Source of the DNA: JAEUMG01 sp963805405
GTDB lineage: Bacteria; Pseudomonadota; Alphaproteobacteria; Rhizobiales; Aestuariivirgaceae
Length of the DNA stretch: 64,000 nucleotides
Reading direction: 5' to 3'
Assembly (NCBI GenBank): GCA_963805405.1
Contig: CAWDUC010000011.1
Span: 124,001 to 188,000, forward strand
The translations under genes were made by a program, and so were the position numbers. The notes under the pieces are model-generated. The model saw only the letters and a list, made by a program, of their open reading frames with translations. It ran no database searches and was not told the origin of the DNA. This document shows, piece after piece, positions 36,485-45,801 of the stretch (positions are counted from its first letter, which is position 1; each line of letters starts with the position of its first letter).

Positions 36485-37084
36485 GACTTGCCCTCCAGCA
36501 CATCACAGACCGCCTCGATAATAAGCTGGCTCGACCGCGACCCCGGATCCATATGGCCAATCGAGCGATCGCCCAGGAAGGAGGCGCGGCCACGAATGGC
36601 TTTCATCGGCACGGTCTTTTCGGCGGATTCCTTGGCGACACTACGCAAGTCGTCATAGCTGACCGGCGACTGGTTCAAGCGATCGGTGATCGGCCCGAGC
36701 ACATCGAGCATCGTCTTGTTGCCGAAATCCGCCTTGCCGCGCTGCTTCAAGGCTTCGACTGACGCCTTCATGGCGCGCGCGAGCTCGGGCAAACGCGGTT
36801 CGGCTGGCAGTTCCTTGCCGAGCGTCATGAAAAGCGTCCCGTAAAGCGGCCCGGATGCGCCACCGACTTTCATGACCAGGGCCATGCCGATCGCCCGCAA
36901 GGCGTCTGGCAATGGCTTTGCCAGCAATTGCCGCCTTGTCAGCCAGCACCGCTTCGAAGCCGCGCTTCATATTGAGCCCGTGATCGGCATCGCCGATCGC
37001 CGAATCAAGTTCGGTCAATTCCTGCGCGTGCGCGAAAATGCGCGCCGAAACGGTGTCGATCAATTTGGCGACATCGACGCTCAT
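36481..37084 (-). CDS. dhaL: Dihydroxyacetone kinase ADP-binding subunit DhaL, one frameshift
   Basis: About 201 residues. LTELDSAIGDADHGLNMKRG is the Mg-ADP site with its conserved Asp residues. After one shift near 36925, KVGGASGPLYGTLF and GHMDPGSRSSQLIIEAV complete the nucleotide-binding face. DhaL keeps ADP bound as a cofactor that DhaM re-phosphorylates. The start overlaps the previous gene by 4 bases. Confidence 0.9.
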
Positions 37085-37929
37085 GCCTTGGCCCAGCCTT
37101 TGCGGATCTGTTTGATCCCATCGCGATAGACGCTTTCCGGGCTCGGGAAGAAGTCGCGCCAGACGCGCGTCGCAGCGGCGATGGCCGGCAGCGAGCGGCC
37201 GAAGGCCTCGATGGTCAGCCAGCCGTCATACTTCGCCTTCTTCAGGGCCTTGTAGGTCGCGTCCCACGGCACATGGCCCTTGCCGGGCGTGCCGCGGTTA
37301 TTTTCGGAAATATGCACATGCGTCATATGGCGACGGATCGTGCCGATCGCCGCCACGGGATCGCCTTCTTCGATATTGGCATGGAAAGTATCATACATGC
37401 CGGTGATCGCCGGATGATCAACCTCGTCCAGGTATTCTGCCAATTGTCCCATGGTTGTGAGGAAGTAGCATTCGAAGCGGTTGAGAGCTTCGACCGCGAT
37501 GCGCACGTTCTTCTTCGCAGCATAGTCGCCGGCCTTGCGGTGAAAAGCGATGCCGCGCTTGCGTTCCTGCGCAGTCGGGCCGTGGCCGGAGAAATAGCCG
37601 ATGGTCGAATGAACGGGGCCTGCGATGATCGGCGCGCCAAGCGCGGCGCTGCAGTCGATAGCCCATTTGGCGTGGGCGAGCCCAGCATCGCGTGCAACCT
37701 TGTCGGCGCTCAACGGATTCTTGTCGACGCTCGGAATGATGGTGACAACCGTGCGTTCGAGGCCGATCTCGTCCAGCATGGCGCCGAGCGCTGCATAGTG
37801 GTCCGGATCGCCCTCGAACATCGGGATCTCGACGCCGTCATAGCCGGTCTTCTTGAGGTCGACCAGCAACGGGCGGTGCTTTGCCGTCACATGCGGCGTC
37901 CACAGGAGGAGGTTGAAACCAATCTTCAT
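37081..37929 (-). CDS. Sugar isomerase/epimerase TIM-barrel protein (tagatose 3-epimerase / hydroxypyruvate isomerase-like)
   Basis: 282 residues, intact. MKIGFNLLLWTPHVTAKHRP begins the barrel. EALNRFECYFLTT, MYDTFHANIEE, HVHISENNRGTPGKGHV and LTIEAFGRSL supply the Glu, Asp, His and Glu that bind the metal in D-tagatose/D-psicose 3-epimerases. It likely interconverts a ketose before the DhaKLM kinase acts. ATGA overlap with dhaL. Confidence 0.85.
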   Translation of the reverse strand: MKIGFNLLLWTPHVTAKHRPLLVDLKKTGYDGVEIPMFEGDPDHYAALGAMLDEIGLERTVVTIIPSVDKNPLSADKVARDAGLAHAKWAIDCSAALGAPIIAGPVHSTIGYFSGHGPTAQERKRGIAFHRKAGDYAAKKNVRIAVEALNRFECYFLTTMGQLAEYLDEVDHPAITGMYDTFHANIEEGDPVAAIGTIRRHMTHVHISENNRGTPGKGHVPWDATYKALKKAKYDGWLTIEAFGRSLPAIAAATRVWRDFFPSPESVYRDGIKQIRKGWAKA

Positions 37930-37932
37930 CGT

Positions 37933-38943
37933 CTATGACCTGAGCCGTGAGCCATTCTTATCGAAATAGAGGGGATTCCTGAGCGTCATCGCGACGCGAT
38001 CCCCTGCCACAAGATCGGAGTCGGGATCAACCAATGTCGTCACTTCATGAGGCCCTAATTTCACGTGCAGGCGAATCTGGTCGCCCAGATGTTCAATCCA
38101 TTCGACCATGCCCTCGCCGGAACTGCTTTTCGAGAGATCGAGATGTTCCGTCCGCGCTCCCACGGTGACTGCACCTTTCGGGATGCGGCCGTTGGGAAGA
38201 GCGCCGGCCGGCAGGAGATTGATCTGCGGCTGGCCTAGGCGCTGCGCGACATAGGCCGAGTTCGGATCCTCGAACATTTCGCGCGGCGTGCCGATCTGGA
38301 GCAGCTTTCCGCCGTCGATCACGCCGATGCGGTTGGCCATCGTCATGGCCTCGATCTGGTCATGCGTCACATAGAGGATCGTCGCACCGAGTTCCTGCTG
38401 GATGCGCTTGAGTTCCAGGCGCAACTCGCCGCGCAATTTGGCGTCCAGCGACGACAATGGCTCATCCATCAGATAGATCGACGGCTGGCGCACCAATGCG
38501 CGCCCAATAGCGACGCGCTGCATCTCGCCGCCCGAAAGCTGCGTCGACTTGTTCTTGAGCTTGTGCTGGATGCGCAACATCTCGGCGACGCCATTAACGC
38601 GGGCGTCGATCTCGCTGGCAGGCAAGCGGCGGATCGGGCTTCGGAGCGGAAAGGCCAGATTCTCGTAGACGCTTAAATGCGGGTAGAGGGAATATTGCTG
38701 GAATACGAAAGTGACATCGCGGGCGGCAGGTTCGACCTGGGAGACATTTTCGCCACCAATAAAGACTTCGCCCGTATCCGGCTTTTCGAGCCCGGCAACC
38801 AGGCGCAATGTCGTCGTCTTGCCGGCACCGGTCGGCCCCAGCAATACGACGAACTCGCCATCGGCAATATCGAGCGACAGATGATCGACCGCGGCCGTGG
38901 TGCCGAAGCGCTTGGTGATCTTGCGCAACGAAATATCAGCCAT
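37933..38943 (-). CDS. ABC transporter ATP-binding protein 2 (UgpC/MalK type)
   Basis: 336 residues. Walker A LLGPTGAGKTTTLR, QQYSLYPHLSVYENLAF (Q-loop), signature QLSGGEMQRVAIGRAL, Walker B IYLMDEPLSSLDAKLR and H-loop VTHDQIEAM. A C-terminal TOBE-like regulatory region follows. Two different MalK-like ATPases in one operon is the arrangement known from glycerol and other polyol importers of rhizobia, where they form a heterodimer. Overlaps the previous ATPase gene by 8 bases. A longer upstream frame to 39102 is not needed. Confidence 0.92.
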   Translation of the reverse strand: MADISLRKITKRFGTTAAVDHLSLDIADGEFVVLLGPTGAGKTTTLRLVAGLEKPDTGEVFIGGENVSQVEPAARDVTFVFQQYSLYPHLSVYENLAFPLRSPIRRLPASEIDARVNGVAEMLRIQHKLKNKSTQLSGGEMQRVAIGRALVRQPSIYLMDEPLSSLDAKLRGELRLELKRIQQELGATILYVTHDQIEAMTMANRIGVIDGGKLLQIGTPREMFEDPNSAYVAQRLGQPQINLLPAGALPNGRIPKGAVTVGARTEHLDLSKSSSGEGMVEWIEHLGDQIRLHVKLGPHEVTTLVDPDSDLVAGDRVAMTLRNPLYFDKNGSRLRS

Positions 38944-40035
38944 GCCGGCGCTCCTCATAGAGCGCGGTGCGGATTGCCCGCCCTGTAGCGGTGTCGAACA
39001 AGGACACGCGTTCGCCCGCAAGCGTGAGGCCGACCGTCTCGCCGGGCCTGACCCCAATATGCGACGGCAGCCGCGCCTTGACATGCCCCTGCGCGGTCGC
39101 AACCGTGACGATTTGCGTCGTGCCCAGATATTCGGTGCCGAAGACTTCGCCGCGAAACTTCGATAAATCAGCGAAGCGGATGTGTTCGGGCCGCACCCCC
39201 AATGTCAATTTCTCGCCGGGCGCATCCTCGCGCGCTTCAGGGATAGAGATCGGCGCACCCTGAACCTCGATCGCCTTCGCGCCCTTGGCGACACGGCCAT
39301 TGACGGAGAGCAGGTTCATGGCCGGCGAGCCGATGAAGCTTGCGACGAAAATAGTCGCGGGCCGATCGTAAATGTCGCGCGGCGGCGCCAACTGCTCGAC
39401 CACACCGTGATTCATCACCGCGATATGATCGGCCATGGACATGGCTTCGAGCTGATCATGGGTGACATAGACGGTGGTGGCCGAAATGCGGTTATGCAAT
39501 TGCCGCAGTTCCTCGCACATCAGGTCGCGGAACTCGGTGTCGAGCGTGCCCAATGGCTCGTCCATCAGGAAGGCCAAGGGCCGGCGGACGATGGCCCGGC
39601 CCAATGCGCAACTCGCTGGCGATCTCCTCCCGCCAGTCCGGATACGGACTTGTCGAGCAGATGGTCGATGCGCAAGAGCTTCGCCGTCTCTTCGACACGC
39701 TTGCGGGTTTCCGATCCGGGGACTCCCTGGCACAGAAGCGGAAAGCCGATATTGCGCCTGACATTCATATGCGGGTAGAGGGCGAAGAGCTGGAAGACGA
39801 AGGCGATGTCGCGTTCGGAAGCGCGCTTGAAGGCGACATCCTCTCCGCCGAGGAAGATCTTGCCCGACGTCGGCAGTTCGAGGCCGGCGATCATCCGCAA
39901 GGTCGTCGTCTTGCCGCAGCCCGAAGGACCAAGAAGGCAGAAAAACGATCCATCCGGAATGGTGAAGGAGGAATCCTTGACCGCGACGAAATCGCCGAAG
40001 GCTTTTTTGAGATTTTCGACCCGGATTTCAGCCAT
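38936..40035 (-). CDS. ABC transporter ATP-binding protein 1 (UgpC/MalK type), one frameshift
   Basis: N-terminal LLGPSGCGKTTTLRMIAGLE (Walker A) and FVFQLFALYPHMNV (Q-loop). After a shift near 39600 come ALGRAIVRRPLAFLMDEPL (Walker B), VTHDQLEAMSMAD (H-loop) and a TOBE tail. The signature is at the break and partly garbled (GLAGGDRQRVA). About 366 residues. Partner of the ATPase at 37933-38943. Confidence 0.85.
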
Positions 40036-40038
40036 GGC

Positions 40039-40242
40039 TCACTCCGGGAACTTCGAAACGATCATGAACATCGCCGTGCCGGCGAGCATCGTCACGAATG
40101 AATATGTGTAGAGCACCATCGAAACCGGCTGCAGCAGCATTATGACGCCAATGCCGATGACTAGGGACGCTAGGTTTTCCCATGCGCCGCGCCGGAACCG
40201 GATAATACCGTTGATCGTCTCACTGATGAATTTGGCGATCAT
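40039..40242 (-). CDS. Small membrane protein inside the polyol ABC operon
   Basis: 67 residues with two likely membrane spans: NLASLVIGIGVIMLLQPVSM and YTYSFVTMLAGTAMFMIVS. It overlaps the MalG-like permease gene by 4 bases and ends 3 bases before the ATPase, so it is fully embedded in the operon. In rhizobial glycerol importers a small membrane protein gene (glpU) is also present; this one may play a similar accessory role, but I cannot confirm homology. Confidence 0.7.
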   Translation of the reverse strand: MIAKFISETINGIIRFRRGAWENLASLVIGIGVIMLLQPVSMVLYTYSFVTMLAGTAMFMIVSKFPE

Positions 40243-41195
40243 TTGCGCACTGCGCCGAAGGTGATGCCGCGCAAGAGGTGCTTGCGGAGCAGCACGGTGA
40301 AGACGAGTATCGGGATCAGAAACAAGGTCGTGCCAGCGCCGACGGCCGGCCAGTCCATGCCACCCTCGCCGATGATCGTCGGGATGAAAGGCGGTGCCGT
40401 CTGAGCGGCACCTGAAGTCAGCAGTACCGCGAAAGCATATTCATTCCAGGCGAAGATCAGGCAGAAGATGGCGGTCGCAGCGATGCCGGTCGCGGCTTGC
40501 GGCAGCACGACCTTGAAGAAGGCATGGAGGCGGGTATAGCCGTCGATCATCGCGGCTTCTTCGTATTCCTTGGGGATTTCGTCGATGAAGCCCTTGAGCA
40601 GCCATACGGCAAGCGACACGTTCACGGCCGTGTAGAGCAGTATCATGCCCATCCACGTGTCGGAGAGCCCGAGCTGCCGATACATGAGATAGATCGGAAT
40701 GGCGACAGCTATTGGCGGCATCATGCGTGTCGAGAGGATGAAGAAGAGCAGATCGTCCTTCAGCGGCACCTTGAAGCGGGAGAAGCCATAGGCCGCGAGC
40801 ACGCCCAGAACGACCGCGCAGAATGTCGATCCGAAAGCGATGACCAGTGAATTGATGAAGCGCGGCGCATAATTGGACGCCCCCGCGATCACCATGTCGC
40901 GCTCGCGCGTGATGCGATCGCACACCGACTTCGGCGCTCCAAGGCCCAGAATATACTCGGGCGTCTGCCGGGTGCGCGTGGTGAACAGATTGCAATAGCC
41001 CTCGAGCGAGGGACCGAAGACGAGCTTCGGCGGATAGGAGATCGAATCGGGCGGCGTCTTCCAGCCGGTGGCAAAGATCCAGAATAACGGAATCATCGAC
41101 ACCAAAGCGTAGACGATGACGATAGCTCCGGCGATCCGCTTCGATCTGGAGGACGGCTCGACGACCGAGTGGGCGGTGGCGAGAGCAATACTCAT
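40239..41195 (-). CDS. Sugar/polyol ABC permease, MalG type
   Basis: 318 residues with six predicted spans. The EAA loop EYEEAAMIDGYTRLHAFFKV couples to the ATPases. A periplasmic insert at about 60-105 is longer than usual. Overlaps both neighbours by 4 bases. Confidence 0.92.
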   Translation of the reverse strand: MSIALATAHSVVEPSSRSKRIAGAIVIVYALVSMIPLFWIFATGWKTPPDSISYPPKLVFGPSLEGYCNLFTTRTRQTPEYILGLGAPKSVCDRITRERDMVIAGASNYAPRFINSLVIAFGSTFCAVVLGVLAAYGFSRFKVPLKDDLLFFILSTRMMPPIAVAIPIYLMYRQLGLSDTWMGMILLYTAVNVSLAVWLLKGFIDEIPKEYEEAAMIDGYTRLHAFFKVVLPQAATGIAATAIFCLIFAWNEYAFAVLLTSGAAQTAPPFIPTIIGEGGMDWPAVGAGTTLFLIPILVFTVLLRKHLLRGITFGAVRK

Positions 41196-42166
41196 CTCTG
41201 CTTCACCCGGTTAAGCGCCTTTACGTAGATATTGGCCAGTCCGAAGACCGCGACGAAAAGAATGATCGCGAAAGCCGAGGAATAGCCCGTGCGCCATTTC
41301 TCGAAGGCTTCGCGCTTGAGCGTGATCGAGGCGACTTCGGTGGTCGAGCCGGGGCCACCGCCGGTCAAGAGATTGACCATGTCGAACATCTTGAAATTCT
41401 CGATGCCGCGAAACAAGACCGCGAGCATGATGAAGGGCATCGCCATCGGCAGTGTGATCGACCAGAACTGCCGCCATTTCGAAGCGCGGTCGACCTCGGC
41501 GGCCTCGTAAATATAGTCGGGGATCGAGCGCAAACCGGCAAGGCAGATGAGCATCACATAGGGCGTCCACATCCAGGTATCGACGATGACGATCGCCCAA
41601 GGTGCGAGCGTCACCGAACCCAGCATCTCGAAGGAGGATGGCGGGAGGCCGGTGAAGAACGAGACGATGTAATTGAAGAGCCCGATCTGCGGCTGGTAGA
41701 GGAACTTCCAGAAATTTCCGACGACCGCCGGCGACAGCATCATCGGAACCAGAATGATCGTCGTCCAGAAGGCATGCCCGCGGAACTTGCGGTCGAGCAG
41801 ATAGGCGAGCGTGAAGCCGAGGATCGTCTGAAGCACGATGGTCCAGAAAACGAAATGCGCCGTCGCCTGCATCGCCGCCCAGACATCGGCAGAGCCCAGA
41901 ATATCCTGGTACCACTTGGTGCCGACATTGGTGATCGGCCGGTTGGGGCGGTTCGCCTGATAGTTGGTGAAGGAAAGATAGATCGTCCAGATCAACGGAA
42001 ATATGTTGATGGCGAGCAACAGGATAATGGTCGGCGCAATGAACAGCCAGGCAATGGCGGTGTCGGAAAGCCCACGCATGCGCCGCCCCAACGACTTCGG
42101 CGTCGCTTGCGCCGCGCGATCGGCGATACTTTCGATGCTGGTTTCTTTGATCGACGCCATTGCCAT
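41192..42166 (-). CDS. Sugar/polyol ABC permease, MalF type
   Basis: About 324 residues. WLFIAPTIILLLAINIFPLI is the first span; the EAA loop reads YIYEAAEVDRASKWRQFWSI; GGGPGSTTEVASITL is a typical MalF-class segment. I chose ATG 42166 (MAMASIKE); a GTG at 42181 and an ATG at 42160 are alternatives. It is separated from the binding-protein gene by a hairpin. Confidence 0.9.
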   Translation of the reverse strand: MAMASIKETSIESIADRAAQATPKSLGRRMRGLSDTAIAWLFIAPTIILLLAINIFPLIWTIYLSFTNYQANRPNRPITNVGTKWYQDILGSADVWAAMQATAHFVFWTIVLQTILGFTLAYLLDRKFRGHAFWTTIILVPMMLSPAVVGNFWKFLYQPQIGLFNYIVSFFTGLPPSSFEMLGSVTLAPWAIVIVDTWMWTPYVMLICLAGLRSIPDYIYEAAEVDRASKWRQFWSITLPMAMPFIMLAVLFRGIENFKMFDMVNLLTGGGPGSTTEVASITLKREAFEKWRTGYSSAFAIILFVAVFGLANIYVKALNRVKQR

Positions 42167-42188
42167 TTTCGGGGTGCCCACGGGCCTT

Positions 42189-42211
42189 CCCCGCCTCGCA
42201 TGGAGGCGGGG
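42189..42211 (-). promoter_or_regulatory. Intercistronic hairpin after the binding-protein gene
   Basis: CCCCGCCTC and GAGGCGGGG form a 9-base stem with a 5-base loop between the binding-protein stop (42239) and the permease start. No T run follows. Such hairpins often protect the upstream binding-protein mRNA and reduce downstream expression. Confidence 0.6.
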
Positions 42212-42238
42212 TTGGCAGTTCGTGTCAAGCCGGACGGA

Positions 42239-43573
42239 TTAGTTGGAGATCTTGCCTTCTTCCTTGAAGACTTCCGTCCAGTCGACGATGAGCGAGTCAA
42301 GCGCCTCCTTGGCGGTTCCCTTGTCGGCGACGACGTAGTCGTGCAGACGCTTCTGCATGGCCTGGAGCAGCGATGCATAGGCAGGTTCCTGCCAGAAGTC
42401 CTGCACGCCGCCCATGGCGAGCAGGAAGTCGGCGGCGAAGGGCTGGCGAGTCCTTGAAGCCCGGATCGTTCAGCACGGCGTTGTGGCAGGCATAGCCGCC
42501 GAGCTGCCACCATTTCTTCTGGACGTCGGGCTGGGCGAACCACTTGATGTAGGCCAGGGCGCCTTCCATGTTGTCGGTATTGGCGACAACCGAAATGCCC
42601 TGACCGCCAAGCGTCGAGGCAGCGACCTTCTCGGACGGATTGACGAAGAAGCCGACTTGCTCGCCGCCGACCTTTTCATCCTTGTACATGCCCGGCATGA
42701 AGGCGAACCAGTTCATCATCATGGCGACCTGGCCGGATTTGAACGCATCGAGATCTTCGCCCATGTAGCTGTCGGTATAGCCCGGAGGCGTGCAGCATTT
42801 GTAGAGCTCCTTGTAGGCTTCGAGGCCCTTGATTGCGCCTTCGGAATTGACGGCACCTTCCATGTCGTATTTGCCGGGCGTGTTTTCATATTTGAAGCCG
42901 TAGGAATAGAGCGCCGAGGTCGCGCCCATGGTGATGCCTTCGGAGGCACGCTCGGTAAAGATCGCCGCGCCATAGACTTTCTTGCCGTCGATTTCGCGGC
43001 CCTGGAAGAATCGGCGATTTCCATCAATTCCGTCCAGGTCTTGGGCGGCGCGAGATCGCGACTTATGTCTTGGCCTTGAATTCGGCCTGCAGTTCGGGCT
43101 TGGCGAACCAGTCCTTGCGATAGAACCAGCCATTGGCATCGCCCATGGCCGGAAGCGCCCAATAATTCGGCGTGCCCTTGGGCCAGGTGGAATAGGCATA
43201 GACCGTAGCCGGCGCGAAATCGCTCATCTTGATGCCTTCCTTGTCGAAGAAATCATTGAGCTTCACATATTGGCCGTTTTCGGCGGCGCCGCCGATCCAC
43301 TGGCTGTCGCCGATCAGCAGGTCGCAAAGCTTGCCGCCGGAATTCAGTTCGTTGAGCATGCGGTCGGCGAAGTTCGGCCATGGCACGAATTCAACTTCAT
43401 CGTCGATGCCGGACTTGGCTTCGAAATCCTTGGACGAGTTCCACAAGCGCGTTGGCCGGGTCCCATGCCGCCCAGCAGAGCGTCAGTTCCTCGGCCTCTG
43501 CCTTGGTCTGGCCGGCAGCGGCAACAAACGCCGCGAGCCCAAAGGCGGCGGCAGTCTTGAGGTAGGTCTTCAT
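42239..43573 (-). CDS. Extracellular solute-binding protein (family 1) of the polyol ABC importer, frameshifted
   Basis: Starts MKTYLKTAAAFGLAAFVAAA, a signal peptide, with GGGAGG 6 bases upstream. The mature part in several frames reads EFVPWPNFADRMLNELNSGG, LLIGDSQWIGGAAENGQYVK, MGDANGWFYRKDWF, GATSALYSYGFKYENTPGKY, MMMNWFAFMPGMYK, NTDNMEGALAYIKWFAQPDV and DWTEVFKEEGKISN. Breaks near 43440, 43055, 43020 and 42440. 445 codons in total, a multiple of three and the usual length. Large family-1 binding proteins serve polyols and disaccharides. Confidence 0.85.
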
Positions 43574-43599
43574 GTGCGTCCTCCCATGGGTGGAACGAA

Positions 43600-43674
43600 G
43601 CCTGGTCCTGAAGACAGACCAGGCCCGCTATTCAGCCGGCAGAGGCTGAAATCTTTTCGCGGCTTGCCGCCGCG
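43600..43674 (-). promoter_or_regulatory. Structured leader of the polyol operon (three small hairpins)
   Basis: Between the operator array and the binding-protein start lie GCCTGGTC/GACCAGGC (43600-43624), TTCAGCC/GGCTGAA (43631-43650) and GCGGC/GCCGC (about 43660-43674). They would fold in the 5' leader. Their role is unknown; they may only stabilise the mRNA. Confidence 0.45.
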
Positions 43675-43675
43675 T

Positions 43676-43803
43676 GTTTAGTGATTTGTTTAGTGAACCA
43701 AAAATTACTAAACATGACAAGCCAGAATTGTCGCTGCAATGCAGCAAATCTGATTCCTTTTTGTTTAGTGAGTGTTTAGCAAAATGTTTAGTACGTGTTT
43801 AGT
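43676..43803. promoter_or_regulatory. Array of GTTTAGT heptamers, probable multi-site operator
   Basis: GTTTAGT occurs at 43676-43682, 43688-43694, 43763-43769, 43786-43792 and 43797-43803. A one-mismatch copy (GTTTAGC) is at 43774-43780 and an inverted copy (ACTAAAC) at 43707-43713. Within the last group the start-to-start spacing is 11, 12 and 11 bases; the first pair is 12 apart. This is about one DNA turn, so a regulator could bind on one face. A small palindrome GCTGC-AAT-GCAGC lies between the groups (43733-43745). The array is in the control region of the polyol ABC operon. Confidence 0.7.
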
Positions 43804-43812
43804 GCGGCGCAC

Positions 43813-44898
43813 TCAGCCGCGCTCGGGAAACGCCTTGCGGATCGCTTCGCGGTTCGCAGCGATCACGCCGCGCTCGGTAATCAGGCCGGTGATCAGCCGC
43901 GCCGGGGTCACATCGAACGCATAGTTGGCGACCGGCACCGTCGGGCATGATCGTCACCGTCAGTACCTCGCCGTCTGCGGTGCGGCCGCTCATCTGCGAG
44001 ACTTCTTCAGCGGCACGCTGTTCGATCGGGATATCGCGCAGACCGTCTGTTATCGTCCAGTCGATAGTCGGCGACGGCAGCGCCACATAAAACGGGACAT
44101 TATTGTCATGCGCCGCCAGCGCTTTCAGATAGGTGCCGATCTTATTGGCGACATCGCCGTTGGCGGCGGTGCGGTCGGTGCCGACGATACACAGATCGAC
44201 CATCCCGTGCTGCATCAGATGGCCGCCGGTGTTGTCGGCGATGATGGTGTGCGGCACGCCGTGCTGGCCGAGTTCCCACGCGGTCAGCGCCGCACCCTGG
44301 TTGCGCGGGCGGGTTTCGTCGACCCAGACATGGACGGGATGCCGCGCATCGTCGCCATATAGATCGGCGCGGTCGCCGTGCCCCAATCGACCGTGGCCAG
44401 CCAGCCGGCATTGCAGTGGGTCAGAATATTGACCGGTTCGCCGGCCTTGCGCTTGGCGATGTTCGCGGATGATGCTCAAGACCGTGCCGGCCGATGATGC
44501 GGCAGATCTCGACATCGGCATCGCAGATTTCGGCGGCGCGCTGGTAGGCTATAGCGCGCGCGCTGACGTGGCCGGCTGCTGCAATACGCGCGCATGTCAT
44601 CGAGCGCCCAGCGCAGATTGACCGCGGTCGGCCGGGTGGCGTACAGTGTGCGCAAGGCTTGTCAAGCGCCGCATCGGACGCATCCTCACGCAGCGCCAGG
44701 CACATGCCATAGGCGGCGGTGGCGCCGATCAGCGGGGCGCCGCGTACCTGCATGGTTTTGATCGCATGCGCGGCATCCGCCACGGTTTCGAGCGTGTCAA
44801 TCTCAAAGCGATGCGGGAGCCGGGTCTGGTCGATGATGCCGACCGACCGCCGTCGCGTTGAGCCAGATCGTGCGATAGGGTTGGCCGTTAACTTTCAT
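43813..44898 (-). CDS. mtnA: Methylthioribose-1-phosphate isomerase (MtnA-like), heavily frameshifted
   Basis: Starts MKVNGQPYRTIWLNAT with AGGAGA upstream. Segments in several frames match the aldose-phosphate isomerase MtnA: LPHRFEIDTLETVADAAHAI, MQVRGAPLIGATAAYGM, ILTHCNAGWLATVDWGTATA with the catalytic Cys, HTIIADNTGGHLMQHGMVDL, VGTDRTAANGDVANKIGT with the catalytic Asp, and PFYVALPSPTIDW. 362 codons in total, a multiple of three and normal size, with at least five breaks. In methionine salvage it makes methylthioribulose-1-phosphate; here it sits with KDG-type sugar genes, so a related deoxy-sugar phosphate is possible. Confidence 0.8.
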
Positions 44899-44907
44899 CG
44901 CTGTCTC

Positions 44908-45801
44908 CTAATCCAACAAACCCGCTGACTTCGCGATCCGTGCGAGACCGACAACGGCCGCGTTCTCCGGACCAATCACTGCCTTCACATCGCAGAGCGC
45001 GCAAGCTTTGGCGTAGCGCTCGGCAAGCGCGGCGGAGGCGAGAATGGTTACGCCCTCTTTCGACTGCAAGTCGCGCGTCGCAGCGGCGATCTCGCTGCCG
45101 ATGAGCAGGCCGGAAAGATAAGACGGGAGTGCGTCAGGCTTCAACGTACCGAAGAGCCCGAGTGTCCGCGTGCCAAAGATCGTGTGCAGCAGCAGTTCCG
45201 GCGCCGCCGCGCCGCGCTTGACTCCGGCATTGAAGGGGTCGGCCTCGTCGCCCTCTCCGCTCATTAACCGGCCGAGGATCGTGTGGGCCTTGAGAACCGC
45301 ATAGACCTCGCCAGTCATATAGGTCGCAAAGCGGTCGATGCGGCCACCGCTCACCGCAAGCCATTTGGAATGAGTCCCGGGCAGAAGATAAGCGCCATTC
45401 TCATTTGCGAGCGCACCCAGTACTTGCGTCTCCTCGCCCCGAATGACATCGGGAACGCCATTCGCGTCCATGCAGGAGAGGCCGGGCACAAAGACGATCT
45501 TGCGGCCCGTGCTCATCGTCAGAGAAACAAGTGATCCGGCGATCTCGTCGAGTCCCGCGGGGCATGAGCAATAGGGCGCTTCGATCCAGCCTTGTCGACT
45601 ACCGATCATCCCCGAAGCGATCACCGGCAGATCAATCGGCCAGTCCACTGTGCTTGCGGCGAAGACCTCCTCGAACCGGCCAGCCGCAGCGAGAATGCCT
45701 TCCGGGGATTGGCGCGTCTCGATCACGCCACCCTTCCGGTCTGCAAGATAGGCTCTGAGCGTCGTGGTCCCCCAGTCGAGACCGATAAAGCCTGGCTTCA
45801 C
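44908..45801 (-). CDS. dgoK: 2-dehydro-3-deoxygalactonokinase
   Basis: 297 residues, intact. GFIGLDWGTTTLRAYLAD is the ATP phosphate loop of DgoK. PVIASGMIGSRQGWIEAPY, NENGAYLLPGTHSKWLAVSG and FATYMTGEVYAVLKAHTIL are DgoK hallmarks. It phosphorylates 2-keto-3-deoxygalactonate. Overlaps the araD1 gene by 4 bases and precedes mtnA by 9 bases. Confidence 0.93.
   Translation of the reverse strand: MKPGFIGLDWGTTTLRAYLADRKGGVIETRQSPEGILAAAGRFEEVFAASTVDWPIDLPVIASGMIGSRQGWIEAPYCSCPAGLDEIAGSLVSLTMSTGRKIVFVPGLSCMDANGVPDVIRGEETQVLGALANENGAYLLPGTHSKWLAVSGGRIDRFATYMTGEVYAVLKAHTILGRLMSGEGDEADPFNAGVKRGAAAPELLLHTIFGTRTLGLFGTLKPDALPSYLSGLLIGSEIAAATRDLQSKEGVTILASAALAERYAKACALCDVKAVIGPENAAVVGLARIAKSAGLLD

Noticed and set aside
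43676..43803. CRISPR-like repeat array
   Set aside because: Repeat units are only 7 bases with 4-5 base gaps in the phased group; no unique spacers of CRISPR size and no cas genes. An operator array fits better.
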